This document shows positions 42,533-52,500 of a DNA stretch of 64,000 nt, piece after piece. The notes beneath the pieces are model-generated. The model was not told the origin of the DNA. It ran no database searches and worked only from the letters and a program-made list of their open reading frames with translations. The stretch spans positions 1 to 64,000 of the forward strand of contig JAAWHG010000003.1 in assembly GCA_022795735.1 (NCBI GenBank), given 5' to 3'. This DNA comes from Oscillospiraceae bacterium (GTDB taxonomy: Bacteria > Bacillota > Clostridia > Oscillospirales > Oscillospiraceae). Position numbers and translations under genes: made by a program. Every line of letters starts with the position of its first letter. Position 1 is the stretch's first letter.

Positions 42533-44875
42533 ATGACAACACGAGCGAAACAGACTTCTATCCACCAGCCGGGCGCATCCCACGCCCTGCTGATTACGGG
42601 ACTGCTGGCCGTTGTGTTCTTCCTGGCGGTCTGTCTGCTCTCCGCCTCCACGGTCAAGACCACCCTCATGGCGCTCCTGATCGTGACGCTGGCGCTGGGC
42701 GTTTTGCGTTTTTCCGAGCTTCGCGGGCATCTCTCGCCGGTGCTGCTCGCGCTGGCTCTGACCGTGCTGATGGACGGAATTTCGACCGGCTACGCCCCCT
42801 CCGGCAAGTTTGCCCTCTATGAGTTCAGCAAGGTCCTCGGCGCCTTCTGCCTGACCCTCTGCCTGCTCGCCATTGCCCCCGGGCGGGACGGCGCGCCGGG
42901 GCGCTGGATCGCGTCGGTGCTGTCCAGCTTTTCCGCCCTGGCCGGCCTGACCAGCATTGACCTGATCTCCACCCGCTTTTTCAGCGGCGCGGTGACCGGC
43001 TTCCTCTCCCTCTTTACCCCCGACTTTATGGAGCTGGGCGGCGTTGAGGCCGGGGTCCGGATGACCTCCCTCTTCACCAATCCGAATGTCTTTGCCGGCA
43101 CCGTCGGCCTGGGAACCCTTCTCTCGCTGTGGCTCGCCCGGTCCGCCAAGGCCCCGGGGGAACGCCGTTTCCGGCTCGTCTGCCTGTACATCAACGCCCT
43201 CTCCTTTGTGCTCGCCTTCAGCATGGGAGCCAGCGGCACCATCGCGGTAGCCTTCCTGGTCTATCTGGCGTTGGAGCATCGGGAGAACCGTCCCGCCCTC
43301 TTCCTGCTGATGTTGGAAACTCTGGTCCTCACCCTCCTTGCCGCTGGACTGATTTCCACCACCTCCTTCGACGTTTGGACCGCCCCCCGGGTCATTCCCC
43401 TCCTCTGCGCTGTTGTGGGGGCCGCCGCCCTGTGCGTCTGCGACCACTTTTTTGGAGAGAAGCTGTCCGCGCGACTGGGCCGGTACGCCCGGGGCACCGT
43501 CCTCGGCATTGCAATCGCGCTGGCACTGCTGGCAGCGTTTGGGCTGCTGGCCTATCATCTGACCGGTCCCGCCTCCCTCGCGCAGGGGGAAGCTCTCCGC
43601 CGCGCCGCCTATCCCGCGCCCGGCGACTATACCCTCTCTCTGGTGACCGACGGGTCTGTCTCGGTGTCCATTGAAAGCCAGAATCAACAGGAGACCATGA
43701 TGCGGACCAGCACCGTCCTCTATGCCGGTCCGGCTGACGGGGCGGCCTTCACCGTCCCCAGCGACAGCTTGATCGTCTATTTCAACTTTTACGCCGACAC
43801 GCCGTCCCTCCTGGAACAGGCCACTTACCAGGGGCCGGAGTCCGGAAGCGTTCCGCTGGGCTACAAGCTTTTACCCGGCTTTATCGCCAACCGTTTGCAG
43901 GGCCTGTTTGCCAATCAGAACGCCATTCAGCGGCTGGTCTTTTTCTCGGACGGCATGAAGCTTTTCCGCCGCAGCCCGGTGGCCGGTCTGGGTATTGGCG
44001 CGTTTGAGAACGCGGTCAAGAGCGTGCAGTCCTTTTACTATGAGACCAAATACACACACGATCACTATATCCAGGCCCTGGTCGAGACCGGCGTGATTGG
44101 GCTGCTGCTCTTCCTGGGCCTTCTGCTCCTGTCGGGCGTGACGGTCTGGCGCGCCCGCAAACGGGAAGAGGCCCCCGTGCTGGGCGCCGCTCTGGTCTTT
44201 ATGGCCGGACATGCTGCCGTTGAGCTGGTATTCTCTCACTTCTCCTATCTGCCCATCGCCTACTGCGTCTTCGGGCTGATCGGCCTGCTGTGTCAGGAGG
44301 CCTTGCCGCAGCCGAAATGGACCAAGACGGTGCAGACGGCGGCCTGCGGCGTGATGGCCGCCGGGATGGCAGTCTTCGGCATTCTGCTGAGCAGCAATAT
44401 GCAGGCGGCTTCCCTCGTCGCCCAGTCCAACACCCTGGAAAGCCTGAGCAAGGCCGCCGAAATCGACAAGTTTGAGTGGGCCGACTACAAGCTCTCCTAT
44501 GTGATCGCCACCCTGACTAATGATGTGGACGAGGCCGCGCAGCAACAGGCCGCCGTCTACGCCGAGCAGCTCTCCCACGTCAACTCCAACACCATTGCTC
44601 TCTATCTGATGGAATACTACCTGATTACCGGCGACCCCGAACAGGCGGTCGCAATGGCGGAGAAGTTCGCGTCCTACACCGCCTCCGACCAGAACACCTG
44701 GCAAAATATCTTCAATCTCTTCGCCGCGTATGAGGACGGCAACCCCGTCTGCCAGGCCGGCGTGGTCCGGCTCGCCGGAATGCTCAACGACTGGAATCGA
44801 AACAATATGGGCCAGATTCAGGTCAGCGAGGACGCCCGCGCCTTCATCACCCGCATGGGGGGCATGCTGGAATGA
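42533..44875 (+). CDS. O-antigen ligase/polymerase family membrane protein
   Basis: 780 residues with about 11-13 TM helices. The Wzy_C-type signature is near residues 485-510 (SPVAGLGIGAFENAVKS, then THDHYIQALVETGVIGLLLFL). A 95-residue extracytoplasmic segment sits mid-protein (QGEALRRAAYPAPGDYTL...). The last 150 residues are a soluble helical region resembling TPR-type solenoids (AEQLSHVNSNTIALYLMEYYLITGDPEQAVAMAEKF). It probably polymerises or ligates a surface glycan, with the priming transferase encoded next. Confidence 0.88.
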   Translation: MTTRAKQTSIHQPGASHALLITGLLAVVFFLAVCLLSASTVKTTLMALLIVTLALGVLRFSELRGHLSPVLLALALTVLMDGISTGYAPSGKFALYEFSKVLGAFCLTLCLLAIAPGRDGAPGRWIASVLSSFSALAGLTSIDLISTRFFSGAVTGFLSLFTPDFMELGGVEAGVRMTSLFTNPNVFAGTVGLGTLLSLWLARSAKAPGERRFRLVCLYINALSFVLAFSMGASGTIAVAFLVYLALEHRENRPALFLLMLETLVLTLLAAGLISTTSFDVWTAPRVIPLLCAVVGAAALCVCDHFFGEKLSARLGRYARGTVLGIAIALALLAAFGLLAYHLTGPASLAQGEALRRAAYPAPGDYTLSLVTDGSVSVSIESQNQQETMMRTSTVLYAGPADGAAFTVPSDSLIVYFNFYADTPSLLEQATYQGPESGSVPLGYKLLPGFIANRLQGLFANQNAIQRLVFFSDGMKLFRRSPVAGLGIGAFENAVKSVQSFYYETKYTHDHYIQALVETGVIGLLLFLGLLLLSGVTVWRARKREEAPVLGAALVFMAGHAAVELVFSHFSYLPIAYCVFGLIGLLCQEALPQPKWTKTVQTAACGVMAAGMAVFGILLSSNMQAASLVAQSNTLESLSKAAEIDKFEWADYKLSYVIATLTNDVDEAAQQQAAVYAEQLSHVNSNTIALYLMEYYLITGDPEQAVAMAEKFASYTASDQNTWQNIFNLFAAYEDGNPVCQAGVVRLAGMLNDWNRNNMGQIQVSEDARAFITRMGGMLE

Positions 44876-46263
44876 TCCGTCAAAACCAACGGCTGCTCAA
44901 CCATTTGAACGTTTTGAGCGACGGGCTGATTGTGTACGCGATGCTGCCACTGGCCTTTTGGCTGCGCTTCTACGTGCTGCCGGGCGGCCAGATTTCCGAG
45001 CCGCTGCGTTCCTACCTCCTTCTGGGGGTGGGGGTCACGGTTGCGCAGCTGTTCACCTTCGCCCTCTTTGGGCTATACCGTTCCTTCCGGCGCATTCCTT
45101 TGCATGTGGAAATTTCACGGCTTTTCTTCGCCTGTCTGCTGGACATCTTCCTTCTGCTGAGCCTCCTGTTCTTGATCCACGGCATGCACTACTCCCGCTG
45201 GGTGATCGCCATCTTCTTGTGCCTGGAGTTTTCAGCGCTGGGCGTCAAGCGGTTTGTCCTGCGCCGGGTCCTGCGCCATTTTCGCCAGAAGGGCTATAAT
45301 CTCCGGCATGTTGTGCTGCTGGGCGAAGGTAAGCTCGCCCGGGCCTATCTGAGCGCTATTCGCGCCGAACCGGAGCTGGGTTACTGCTGCATGGGATATG
45401 TTGCGGCGCGCCGGTCGGCGGGTTGGGGGGAGGTCCGCCATTTGGGCGGCTTCGATCAGCTGGAAGAGATTTTAGCCGAAACCCGTCCCGATGAGGTCAT
45501 CTCTGCCATCGACGCCGCCGACTACGACAGAATGCCCGACATCATTGCCGCCTGCGAGAAGGACGGAACCAAGCTCTCCATTATTCCCTTTTACGCCAGT
45601 TACATCCCCGCCCGCCCTCGTTTTGACGAGCTGGGCGGCCTGCCCCTGCTGAACATCCGCCGCATTCCCCTCGACGAGCTCTGGAACGCCTTCCTCAAGC
45701 GGGCGATGGACATCGCTGGCTCGGCGGTCCTGCTCATCCTGCTCTCCCCTGTGCTGCTGGCCTGCGCGGTGGGAGTGAAACTGTCCTCACCGGGCCCGGT
45801 CATCTTCAAGCAAGAGCGGGTCGGGCGGGGCAAGAAGCCCTTTTATATGTACAAATTCCGCTCCATGCGGGTCAACAGCCAGCAAGACACCGCCTGGAGC
45901 GTCCGGTCCGACGAGCGCAGAACCCGCTTTGGCTCCTTTTTGCGCAAGTGCTCCCTTGACGAGCTTCCCCAGCTCTGGAACGTGTTCAAAGGGGAGATGA
46001 GCCTGGTCGGACCCCGGCCCGAGTTGCCCCATTTCGTCGAGCAGTTCCGCGAGGAGATTCCCCTCTACATGGTCAAGCATCAGGTCCGCCCGGGTATCAC
46101 CGGTTGGGCGCAAGTCAACGATCTGCGGGGAGACACTTCCATCCGCAAGCGGGTGGAGTTTGACGTCTACTACATCGAGCATTGGACCCTGCTCTTTGAC
46201 CTCAAGATTCTGCTGATGACGGTATTGAAAGGAAAGTTCCTCAATGACGAGGTGATGGCATGA
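44872..46263 (+). CDS. Polyprenyl-phosphate sugar-1-phosphate transferase
   Basis: 463 residues, ATG overlapping the previous stop by 4 bp. Four N-terminal TM helices (about 15-130), a CoA-binding-like linker ([19 protein letters not shown]), then a TM helix and the bacterial sugar transferase domain ([78 protein letters not shown]). It adds the first sugar phosphate to undecaprenyl phosphate, initiating exopolysaccharide or teichuronic-type glycan synthesis. Confidence 0.94.
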   Translation: MIRQNQRLLNHLNVLSDGLIVYAMLPLAFWLRFYVLPGGQISEPLRSYLLLGVGVTVAQLFTFALFGLYRSFRRIPLHVEISRLFFACLLDIFLLLSLLFLIHGMHYSRWVIAIFLCLEFSALGVKRFVLRRVLRHFRQKGYNLRHVVLLGEGKLARAYLSAIRAEPELGYCCMGYVAARRSAGWGEVRHLGGFDQLEEILAETRPDEVISAIDAADYDRMPDIIAACEKDGTKLSIIPFYASYIPARPRFDELGGLPLLNIRRIPLDELWNAFLKRAMDIAGSAVLLILLSPVLLACAVGVKLSSPGPVIFKQERVGRGKKPFYMYKFRSMRVNSQQDTAWSVRSDERRTRFGSFLRKCSLDELPQLWNVFKGEMSLVGPRPELPHFVEQFREEIPLYMVKHQVRPGITGWAQVNDLRGDTSIRKRVEFDVYYIEHWTLLFDLKILLMTVLKGKFLNDEVMA

Positions 46264-47375
46264 AGCTTCTTTTCACCGCCTCGACCTTTTCCCACATCGC
46301 CCACTTCCATCTGCCCTATCTCCAATGGTTCCAGGCGCGGGGGTGGACCGTTCACGTGGCCTGCGGCGGCAATCCCGCCGGTCTCCCGGGCGCAACCGAC
46401 GTTTTTCACCTCCCCTTTGAAAAGCGAATGTCCTCGCCCAAAAATTTTTATACAGCGCGGACGCTGCGGGCCATCATCAAAAAGGAACGGTACGATCTGA
46501 TTATCACCCATACCTCGCTGGCCGCCTTTTTTACCCGACTTGCGGTGAAGGGGATGAAAAAGCGGCCCCGGGTGATTAACATGGTTCACGGTTATCTCTT
46601 CGACGGCGACACCCCCGCGCTGAAGCGAAACGTTCTCCTCGCGGCGGAGCGGATGACGGCAGCGCAAACGGATCTGCTGCTGGTCATGAACCGGTGGGAT
46701 TTCGAGCTGGCGCACAAATACCGCCTGGGCCGGGCGGTGGACGCCATCCCCGGCATTGGGTTGGACGTCTCACGCCTGAACGCACCGGCGCCGGAGGCCC
46801 GGGCCGCCCTGCGGGAGCGGTGCGGCATTCCGTCCAACGCTTTCGCCCTTCTCTATCCGGCTGAGTTCTCCCAGCGGAAGAGTCAGTCTGTGCTGCTCCA
46901 CGTGCTCAAGCATCTGCCCAAAAGCGTATATTTGCTCCTGCCGGGGGACGGCGCGCTGCTTGCCGAATGCAAGGCCTATGCCCAGGCGTTCGGCCTGACC
47001 GATCGGGTGATCTTCCCCGGTCACATCCAGGATATGGCCCCCTGGTACGCCGGGGCCGACGCGGCAGTCAGCGCCAGCCGGAGCGAAGGCCTTCCCTTCA
47101 ACATCATGGAGGCTATGTATATGGGTCTGCCGGTCGTCGCCAGCGCAGTCAAGGGGCACGTGGATCTGATTCGGGACGGGGAAACCGGCCTTCTGTATCC
47201 CTACGGCGACGCCGCGGCCTGCGCCGGACGGATTCGGGAGCTGCTTTCCTCGCCGGAGCTGCGTCATAAAATGGGTACGCGGGCCCACGAAGCGGCGCTT
47301 CCCTTCACGCTTGCCCGTGTCTTTCCCCAGGTGACGGCCCGTTATGAGTCCTGCTTCCCTGTCCCCGTTGGCTGA
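46260..47375 (+). CDS. Glycosyltransferase family 4 protein
   Basis: 371 residues, 4-bp overlap with the preceding gene. GT-B fold: N-terminal domain with HIAHFHLPYLQWFQARGW, C-terminal domain with SRSEGLPFNIMEAMYMGLPVVAS and the EX7E-like nucleotide-sugar site. It adds a sugar to the lipid-linked primer. Only three genes form this operon, so the glycan must rely on enzymes encoded elsewhere. Confidence 0.93.
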   Translation: MKLLFTASTFSHIAHFHLPYLQWFQARGWTVHVACGGNPAGLPGATDVFHLPFEKRMSSPKNFYTARTLRAIIKKERYDLIITHTSLAAFFTRLAVKGMKKRPRVINMVHGYLFDGDTPALKRNVLLAAERMTAAQTDLLLVMNRWDFELAHKYRLGRAVDAIPGIGLDVSRLNAPAPEARAALRERCGIPSNAFALLYPAEFSQRKSQSVLLHVLKHLPKSVYLLLPGDGALLAECKAYAQAFGLTDRVIFPGHIQDMAPWYAGADAAVSASRSEGLPFNIMEAMYMGLPVVASAVKGHVDLIRDGETGLLYPYGDAAACAGRIRELLSSPELRHKMGTRAHEAALPFTLARVFPQVTARYESCFPVPVG

Positions 47376-47397
47376 GGGCGCGGACCAAAAGAAAGTG

Positions 47398-47447
47398 AAA
47401 ACAGGAGCGTTCCGGTACGGCTTACCGGCAACGCTCCTGTTTTTTTG
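47398..47447 (+). terminator. Terminator of the polysaccharide operon
   Basis: AAACAGGAGCGTT pairs with AACGCTCCTGTTT, with an inner CCGGTA/TACCGG stem, then T7. Confidence 0.88.
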
Positions 47448-47458
47448 TTTCGGTACCA

Positions 47459-47833
47459 CTACGCCAAGGCCGGGCGCGGCTCTTCTTCCGGCTCCGGCTC
47501 CCCGGCGGCGGGTTCCGCTGCCGCCTCTGCCGCCGGCTCCGCAGGGGCTGGCGGCATGTCGTGCTTGGGGTTCCTCCCTACCACTTCCATCGCGGTGTTG
47601 ATGACCTTAATCATCTCGATATTATGTCCCTTGTCCCGAAAATTCAACTTCATAAAAAGCTCGCCTGGGGTGGAATCGACATAGTGCGGCTCAATTTTAT
47701 TTAGCACGTAGGTATAGACATCCCGCTTGCATCTGACGCATTGGCAAAACTTACTGGTCTCCCATACCTGCTCCAGCTTGGCCGCAATAAATTCTTCGTT
47801 GGCATTTCGGATGCCCTGATACAATTCATCCAC
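47459..47833 (-). CDS. ComFB-like late competence protein
   Basis: About 124 residues from GTG 47831-47833, which is 8 nt from a GAGGTGG site; a GTG 12 nt upstream overlaps that site. A CxxC pair in CQCVRCKRDVYTYVLNKIEPHYV identifies the ComFB family, zinc-binding proteins of unsettled function linked to competence and, in some bacteria, c-di-nucleotide signalling. The last 35 residues are an Ala/Pro/Glu-rich tail not found in the core family. Confidence 0.85.
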   Translation of the reverse strand: MDELYQGIRNANEEFIAAKLEQVWETSKFCQCVRCKRDVYTYVLNKIEPHYVDSTPGELFMKLNFRDKGHNIEMIKVINTAMEVVGRNPKHDMPPAPAEPAAEAAAEPAAGEPEPEEEPRPALA

Positions 47834-47970
47834 GATTCTAACCACCTCTTAAGCACATATTTCTGAAAGTTGAAAACGAATTTCAGGCTCATTTTTTCAA
47901 AACTTTGGTAATCTTTATTTATTATACGCTAACAGCCCGCAAAATGCAATACAAATCTTTTCGTTCCCGA

Positions 47971-47997
47971 AAAAAACGGGGCCCAGAACGGGCCCCG
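47971..47997 (-). terminator. Terminator of the minus-strand GIY-YIG/PHP/BI-1 group
   Basis: CGGGGCCC-gttct-GGGCCCCG followed on the minus strand by TTTTTT. Confidence 0.85.
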
Positions 47998-48011
47998 CCA
48001 CTGTACGGATC

Positions 48012-48257
48012 TCACCGTGCGGCTTCAATGAGAGCCAGCTTCTCCCGCCGGCTCAGGCGTTTCAGCGCGGCCTCCCGCCGCAAAGCTTCCTCTCTGGTCC
48101 CGAATGCCTCATAATATACCAGGGTCACCGGGCGGCGGGAACGGGTGTACTTCGCGCCCCGGCCCTCGTTATGGGCCTGAATCCGGCGGGCAAGATCGGT
48201 TGTCCAACCGGCGTATAGGGTGCCGTCGGCGCAGCGGACCAGATAGGCGTAGTTCAA
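48012..48257 (-). CDS. GIY-YIG nuclease-superfamily protein (UPF0213 type)
   Basis: 81 residues. YLVRCADGTLYAGWTTDLARRIQAHNEGRGAKYTRSRRP carries the modified GIY-YIG motif (YLV...YAG), the catalytic Arg and His, and KYT; the Glu lies in FGTREEALRREAALKR. The start is TTG in a TTGA overlap with the upstream PHP stop. The cellular role of this family is uncertain. Confidence 0.92.
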   Translation of the reverse strand: MNYAYLVRCADGTLYAGWTTDLARRIQAHNEGRGAKYTRSRRPVTLVYYEAFGTREEALRREAALKRLSRREKLALIEAAR

Positions 48258-49432
48258 CGGTAGAGGTCCATGGGCCGCTTGCCGGTCTCATAGTCGATCA
48301 GCCGCCAGGTGGCGTCGATGAGGTTGCGGAACATCGGGTCCTCCATCGCCCGGATGATAAACGACTGGCGCGGAGAGTTGATATCCTCGCCGGAGACTTG
48401 GAAAAGGCCGTGCCGCTCACACAGACCGCGCAGACGTTCTAACTGGGCGCGGGTGTTGCGGGTTGGCATGTAGGTGACGGCGGGGACCCCGCTGTCCTTC
48501 AGGAAGGTGAAAACATCGTCGAGATAGTCATCCTCAAACTTCTGCGGCTTCTTGTCCCCCGTGACGCTCTGTCCCACGTCGCCGAGATAGGAGTAGCACA
48601 GCACCGCCCCCACCTCTTTGGCCAGGGAGACAAGCTCGTCAATCTGGGGGCACTCCTCGACGGCGTCTACGTAGACCTTTGGGATGAAAGCCGATTTCAG
48701 AACCGCCAGCAGATCATATTCGTAGAAGGGGTAGGAGACGTTCAGCATCTGCTCCCACTGTTTTGCGCCCAGCGACAGGCCGAGGTCCGCAAGGCAGTCC
48801 GCCATGGGCTGGCCCTTGCCGACCCGTTCCACCAGCCGCTTTGCCAGGGCATACATCAAGTGCCGCTCCGTGACCACACCGCCGCCGGCATACTCGCTCA
48901 GCGGGAGCACGTCCCGGTCAAAGTCCAGAGAAGCATCGGGGAGGAGCGTGTTGATGTTGGCAACCATTTTGCGGTTGCGCTCGTTGCGGGCGGCACGGCG
49001 GGGGGCAAACCAATCGTTCAGGTACTCGATCTTCTCATGGGGAACTCCTTGCAGGGTCATATAGCTGACGTTTACCTGGTCGGGGTTGTTTGTCCGGCGG
49101 CCCTCCAGAATGGTGCCGTCCATGCGGGCGCGGCACTCCATGCCTACTGTGGTGGGGATGCCCACAATTTTTCCCGCCTCGATGAACTCCCGCGCCCCGG
49201 CGATGGAATCATGGTCCACGATGCCCGCCGTGCGCAGCCCCTCCGCCCGCGCCGCGTACACCGACGCGGCGGGCGAGTAGGGGGAGAAGGAGTAGGTCGT
49301 GTGAATGTGATTGTTGATATAGGCATCCACCATGGGGGGGAACTGGGCGTCGCCAACCGCTTCGCGGAGATTTTCCAGCCGCTCCTCCCGGGTGGGCGCG
49401 TTGAGCTTGCTCAGAATCGCTTGGCCAATCAT
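48254..49432 (-). CDS. PHP-domain protein
   Basis: 392 residues. Metal-binding PHP motifs: NNHIHTTYSFSPYSP (about 40-54), VDHDSIAG (about 73-80), and a late ISGEDINSPR-type site (FQVSGEDINSPRQ). It is longer than typical PHP phosphoesterases. Likely a metal-dependent phosphoesterase; the substrate is not evident. It starts 12 nt after the Bax-inhibitor gene and overlaps the GIY-YIG gene. Confidence 0.88.
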   Translation of the reverse strand: MIGQAILSKLNAPTREERLENLREAVGDAQFPPMVDAYINNHIHTTYSFSPYSPAASVYAARAEGLRTAGIVDHDSIAGAREFIEAGKIVGIPTTVGMECRARMDGTILEGRRTNNPDQVNVSYMTLQGVPHEKIEYLNDWFAPRRAARNERNRKMVANINTLLPDASLDFDRDVLPLSEYAGGGVVTERHLMYALAKRLVERVGKGQPMADCLADLGLSLGAKQWEQMLNVSYPFYEYDLLAVLKSAFIPKVYVDAVEECPQIDELVSLAKEVGAVLCYSYLGDVGQSVTGDKKPQKFEDDYLDDVFTFLKDSGVPAVTYMPTRNTRAQLERLRGLCERHGLFQVSGEDINSPRQSFIIRAMEDPMFRNLIDATWRLIDYETGKRPMDLYR

Positions 49433-49444
49433 AGTATCACCCGT

Positions 49445-50167
49445 TTAATTCTTACGCTTGCCCATAAAGCGGAGCAGATAGAGGAAGATGTTGACGAAGT
49501 CCAGATAGAGCTGGAGAGCGGAGAAGACCGACGCCTTCTCCAACATCGCGCCGTCCGTGCTGTAGTAGGCGTAGAAAGATTTGATCTTTTGGGTGTCGTA
49601 GGCGGTGAAGCCAAGGAAGATGGCCACGCCGATCAGGCAGATAATCCGGTCCAATGCGCCCAGCGGCAGGAACATGGAGAGCAGGCCCACCACAAGCAGG
49701 AAGATCAGCCCACCCACCAGAATGGGACGCAGGCCGCTCAGGTCGCGCTTGGTGCAGTGGCCGTAGAGAGCGAAGACGCCAAAGTAGAGGGCGGTCATGG
49801 CAAAGATGAGAATCAGGCTGTTCAGCTCAAACAGCAGAAAATAGACGGAGAAGACCACGCCGTTGAGGATGGCGTAACCAATAAAGAGCGCCCGGGCCGC
49901 TCCCACCGACAGCTTTTGAATACAGGCCGCCAAAATCATCACCAACGCCACCTCGGCCACGAGCAGAATGATGGGCAGATACGGTACGGTAAACACGTAC
50001 AGGATCATGCCGGTGGCGTAGCCGCCGTAGGCGATGCCGAAAGTCACCAACAGGCCGATGAACATCCAGGTAAAGGTGCGGACGACATACTGGCTCAAGG
50101 TGATTTCCGGGGCGGCATAGCCGTAGCCGCCATAGTCATTGCTGTATAAATTGTTATTGGGTTCCAT
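49445..50167 (-). CDS. Bax inhibitor-1/YccA family membrane protein
   Basis: 240 residues, seven TM helices. Conserved TFTWMFIGLLVTFGIAY at the first helix, and FLGFTAYDTQKIK with the paired Asp residues of the pH-sensitive calcium leak near the C-terminus. The N-terminus (about 20 residues) is Asn/Tyr/Gly-rich. It should conduct Ca2+ or protect the membrane, as YetJ does. It has a sigma-A promoter and starts the three-gene operon. Confidence 0.92.
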   Translation of the reverse strand: MEPNNNLYSNDYGGYGYAAPEITLSQYVVRTFTWMFIGLLVTFGIAYGGYATGMILYVFTVPYLPIILLVAEVALVMILAACIQKLSVGAARALFIGYAILNGVVFSVYFLLFELNSLILIFAMTALYFGVFALYGHCTKRDLSGLRPILVGGLIFLLVVGLLSMFLPLGALDRIICLIGVAIFLGFTAYDTQKIKSFYAYYSTDGAMLEKASVFSALQLYLDFVNIFLYLLRFMGKRKN

Positions 50168-50198
50168 AGGGGCATACCTCCTTCAGATTGTTTCTCCT

Positions 50199-50227
50199 AT
50201 TATATCACGCCCCCGTGGCAAATACAA
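50199..50227 (-). promoter_or_regulatory. Promoter of the Bax-inhibitor operon
   Basis: Minus-strand -35 TTGTAT (50222-50227), 17 bp, -10 TATAAT (50199-50204, preceded by GTGA). Confidence 0.78.
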
Positions 50228-50270
50228 CGCTTGATTCGCGCGGCGCGCGGGGATTTCACGGCTGTGTTTT

Positions 50271-52082
50271 TTATTTTCCCGCGTTTAGCCAAGTCTCCGC
50301 CTTCTGCGCGGCGTCTTCTCCGTACCAGAAAGCGATGTCACCGGTCTGGTCCTTCACGGTGACCCGGCCTCTCTCCAGGACGCAGGTAAATGCGCCCGTC
50401 ATAAAAGGCTCGGTCGGCACAAGGACGGTGAACGCAATTCTGCCATCGGCGGCCTCGGTGACCTTGCCGAGGACCAGCGGGCCGAACGGTCCCTCCGTTC
50501 CGGACAGCACCACCGTTTCGGTCCCGTCGAGGGCAACGCGGACCAGACGGTCTCCCGATCGCTGCGGCGACGCGCCCCGTCCGCCGTCATAGGTCACCCG
50601 AACGCCTGGTTCATGGGTGACGACCACCATGCTGTTGTCGCTCCATATGGTCCCGAAGTCGTAGACCGGGCGGGCAACGCGCTGGATGAGCTTTCCGCCG
50701 GTCACCTGGTAATAGCCAACGCCGCCCCAGAGGACATTATTTTTGACCCCTTCGACTTTTGGCGCATAGCTTAGGTCTCCCTTGTAGTCGTTTTTAATGG
50801 TATAGCTGCCGAGGAGCGTTCCGTCTTTGCCGGCGACCGATAGAATGGTCCGTTCGGCGTTCACGTCTTCATAGACGTCAAACAGGTTGGTCTGATGGGT
50901 GAGGCGGCTATTTTCTGTTGGCGCGCTGGCAACGTGGAGTCCTTCGGCGTCCAGACAGCAGACCGACCCGGCGCAATCCAGGAGATACCCACCCTTGCCA
51001 TCCGGTTTGGCGACGGGTTCCGCAACCGTCAGTCCGAGGCGTTTGCAGTTCGTCCCAGTGATAGTCAGAACGTCGTAAGCTTCATCTTTTATAAAAAAGC
51101 AATCGGTCTGGCCGATAGTCCCGAAGTAAGTAAAGCCGGACGTTCCCCAGCCGGAACCGAGGGCGGTCAGCGCCAGCGTGTCCGGGTCAACGACGAAAAG
51201 CCCGCCATTGTCCCGCGCGGCGTAGAGCTGGGTCGGGCCGTCCCCTGTGTAAACGTAGTGGAGGGAGGAATCGCCAGTCCGCAGGACGGGAACGCCTGAC
51301 ATCACACAGGCCAGCGTATAGTCAGACTCCTTTTCCGAGCGCCGCCCATCCGCCGTACTGGCAAAATAGGCCGGTTCCAGAACTTCCCAGGCCGCCTCCT
51401 TGAATTGCTCCCGGGTAAAGACGCCCCGTTCAATCAGGGCCTGCGCAACCGAAACGTCCGCAATCACATTACCCTCTCCGTCAACTCCCTCTACAAAGGA
51501 GCTGTCGAGCAGCCGTACCGCCATGGCAACCGCGTCAGCCCGCAGAAAACCCGCCTTGTCGCAGGCGGCGGTCTCGTCCCCCACGGTAATGGCGTTGGCC
51601 TCAAAGAAATCAACGCCGTGCTTCTTTCCGTAATCGGTCAACGCCTGCCGCGCCGACGGCTCGTAGCTCGCTCGGGTCAGAAACACACCGAACTGCTGGC
51701 AGGTGACATTGCGTCCGGAGCCGTATTCGGTCCCAGACACCCCCTTGGTCACCCCATTCTGATAGAGCCAGCCTACATAGGGACTTGCCCACGCTGGAAC
51801 GTCGCGGAAGGGGTGGCTGTTGTTTTCCGTCTTGGCCCCGGCTTCCGCGCCGAGGAGCCGGGTTACCATGACGGCCGCCTCGGCGCGGGTCAGCGGTTTT
51901 TCCAGCTCAAAACCTTTTCCCGTGCCCTTGAACAGGCCGAGGTCCTTGAGCATTTGCGCCTGGGCATGGACGCTGCCGGGACAATCGTTTCGGATGGTCC
52001 CGGGTTCGGCGGTTTGGACAGCGAGGGCCAGCGTTGTTGAAAGACAAATGGTTGTCAACAGGATCAGGATTCGTTTTAGCAT
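50271..52082 (-). CDS. Secreted SLH-domain protein
   Basis: 603 residues. Signal peptide (1-21, MLKRILILLTTICLSTTLALA), then SLH-type repeats (about 38-180: LKDLGLFKGTGKGFELEKPLTRAEAAVMVTRLLG; FRDVPAWASPYVGWLYQNGVTKG). Residues 235-600 form a beta-rich, propeller-like region with YAARDNGGLFVVDPDTLALTAL and similar phrases. It probably associates with the cell wall via the SLH part. It is transcribed alone; a strong promoter lies about 215 nt upstream. Confidence 0.88.
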   Translation of the reverse strand: MLKRILILLTTICLSTTLALAVQTAEPGTIRNDCPGSVHAQAQMLKDLGLFKGTGKGFELEKPLTRAEAAVMVTRLLGAEAGAKTENNSHPFRDVPAWASPYVGWLYQNGVTKGVSGTEYGSGRNVTCQQFGVFLTRASYEPSARQALTDYGKKHGVDFFEANAITVGDETAACDKAGFLRADAVAMAVRLLDSSFVEGVDGEGNVIADVSVAQALIERGVFTREQFKEAAWEVLEPAYFASTADGRRSEKESDYTLACVMSGVPVLRTGDSSLHYVYTGDGPTQLYAARDNGGLFVVDPDTLALTALGSGWGTSGFTYFGTIGQTDCFFIKDEAYDVLTITGTNCKRLGLTVAEPVAKPDGKGGYLLDCAGSVCCLDAEGLHVASAPTENSRLTHQTNLFDVYEDVNAERTILSVAGKDGTLLGSYTIKNDYKGDLSYAPKVEGVKNNVLWGGVGYYQVTGGKLIQRVARPVYDFGTIWSDNSMVVVTHEPGVRVTYDGGRGASPQRSGDRLVRVALDGTETVVLSGTEGPFGPLVLGKVTEAADGRIAFTVLVPTEPFMTGAFTCVLERGRVTVKDQTGDIAFWYGEDAAQKAETWLNAGK

Positions 52083-52294
52083 GGTTTTCCCCTCCGTTTG
52101 GATGGTTTTTTCGTCTTCATCATATCATCTGGTTTCCGATTGTTTTCCATGAATTGACCATATCTTTCAGTGTGAAGCATGTCTATCGTGAAACGCCCCG
52201 AACTGCTTCCCGCTCAAGGCGTGGATTTATGCACGAATTTTGAAAATCAGTGCATTTAGTAAAATAATGGAAAAGTTCTATCTTCTATAAGTTC

Positions 52295-52323
52295 ATTATA
52301 ACACGTGCATTATACACCGTCAA
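52295..52323 (-). promoter_or_regulatory. Promoter of the SLH gene
   Basis: Minus-strand -35 TTGACG (52318-52323), 17 bp, -10 TATAAT (52295-52300). The spacer contains CACGTG and a GTGCAT copy, possible operator sequences. Confidence 0.65.
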
Positions 52324-52500
52324 GCAATTTCAGGTGACGTGCCCTCCAACTCTGAAGCCGATAAACCATTCGATGCACGAACTACAGCAGGATAGTGCGG
52401 TACTGGGTCCTGGCCAATTTGAGCTGCTACACCACGGCGGTGGATTGAACCGATTATCTGCTGCGCGCTCGCATTTTTTTGTCTAATTATAAATTTGCTC

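Noticed and set aside
52340..52460. tRNA remnant upstream of hicA
   Set aside because: A GGTGGATTGAACCG string resembles a T-arm, but no acceptor or anticodon stems can be formed.
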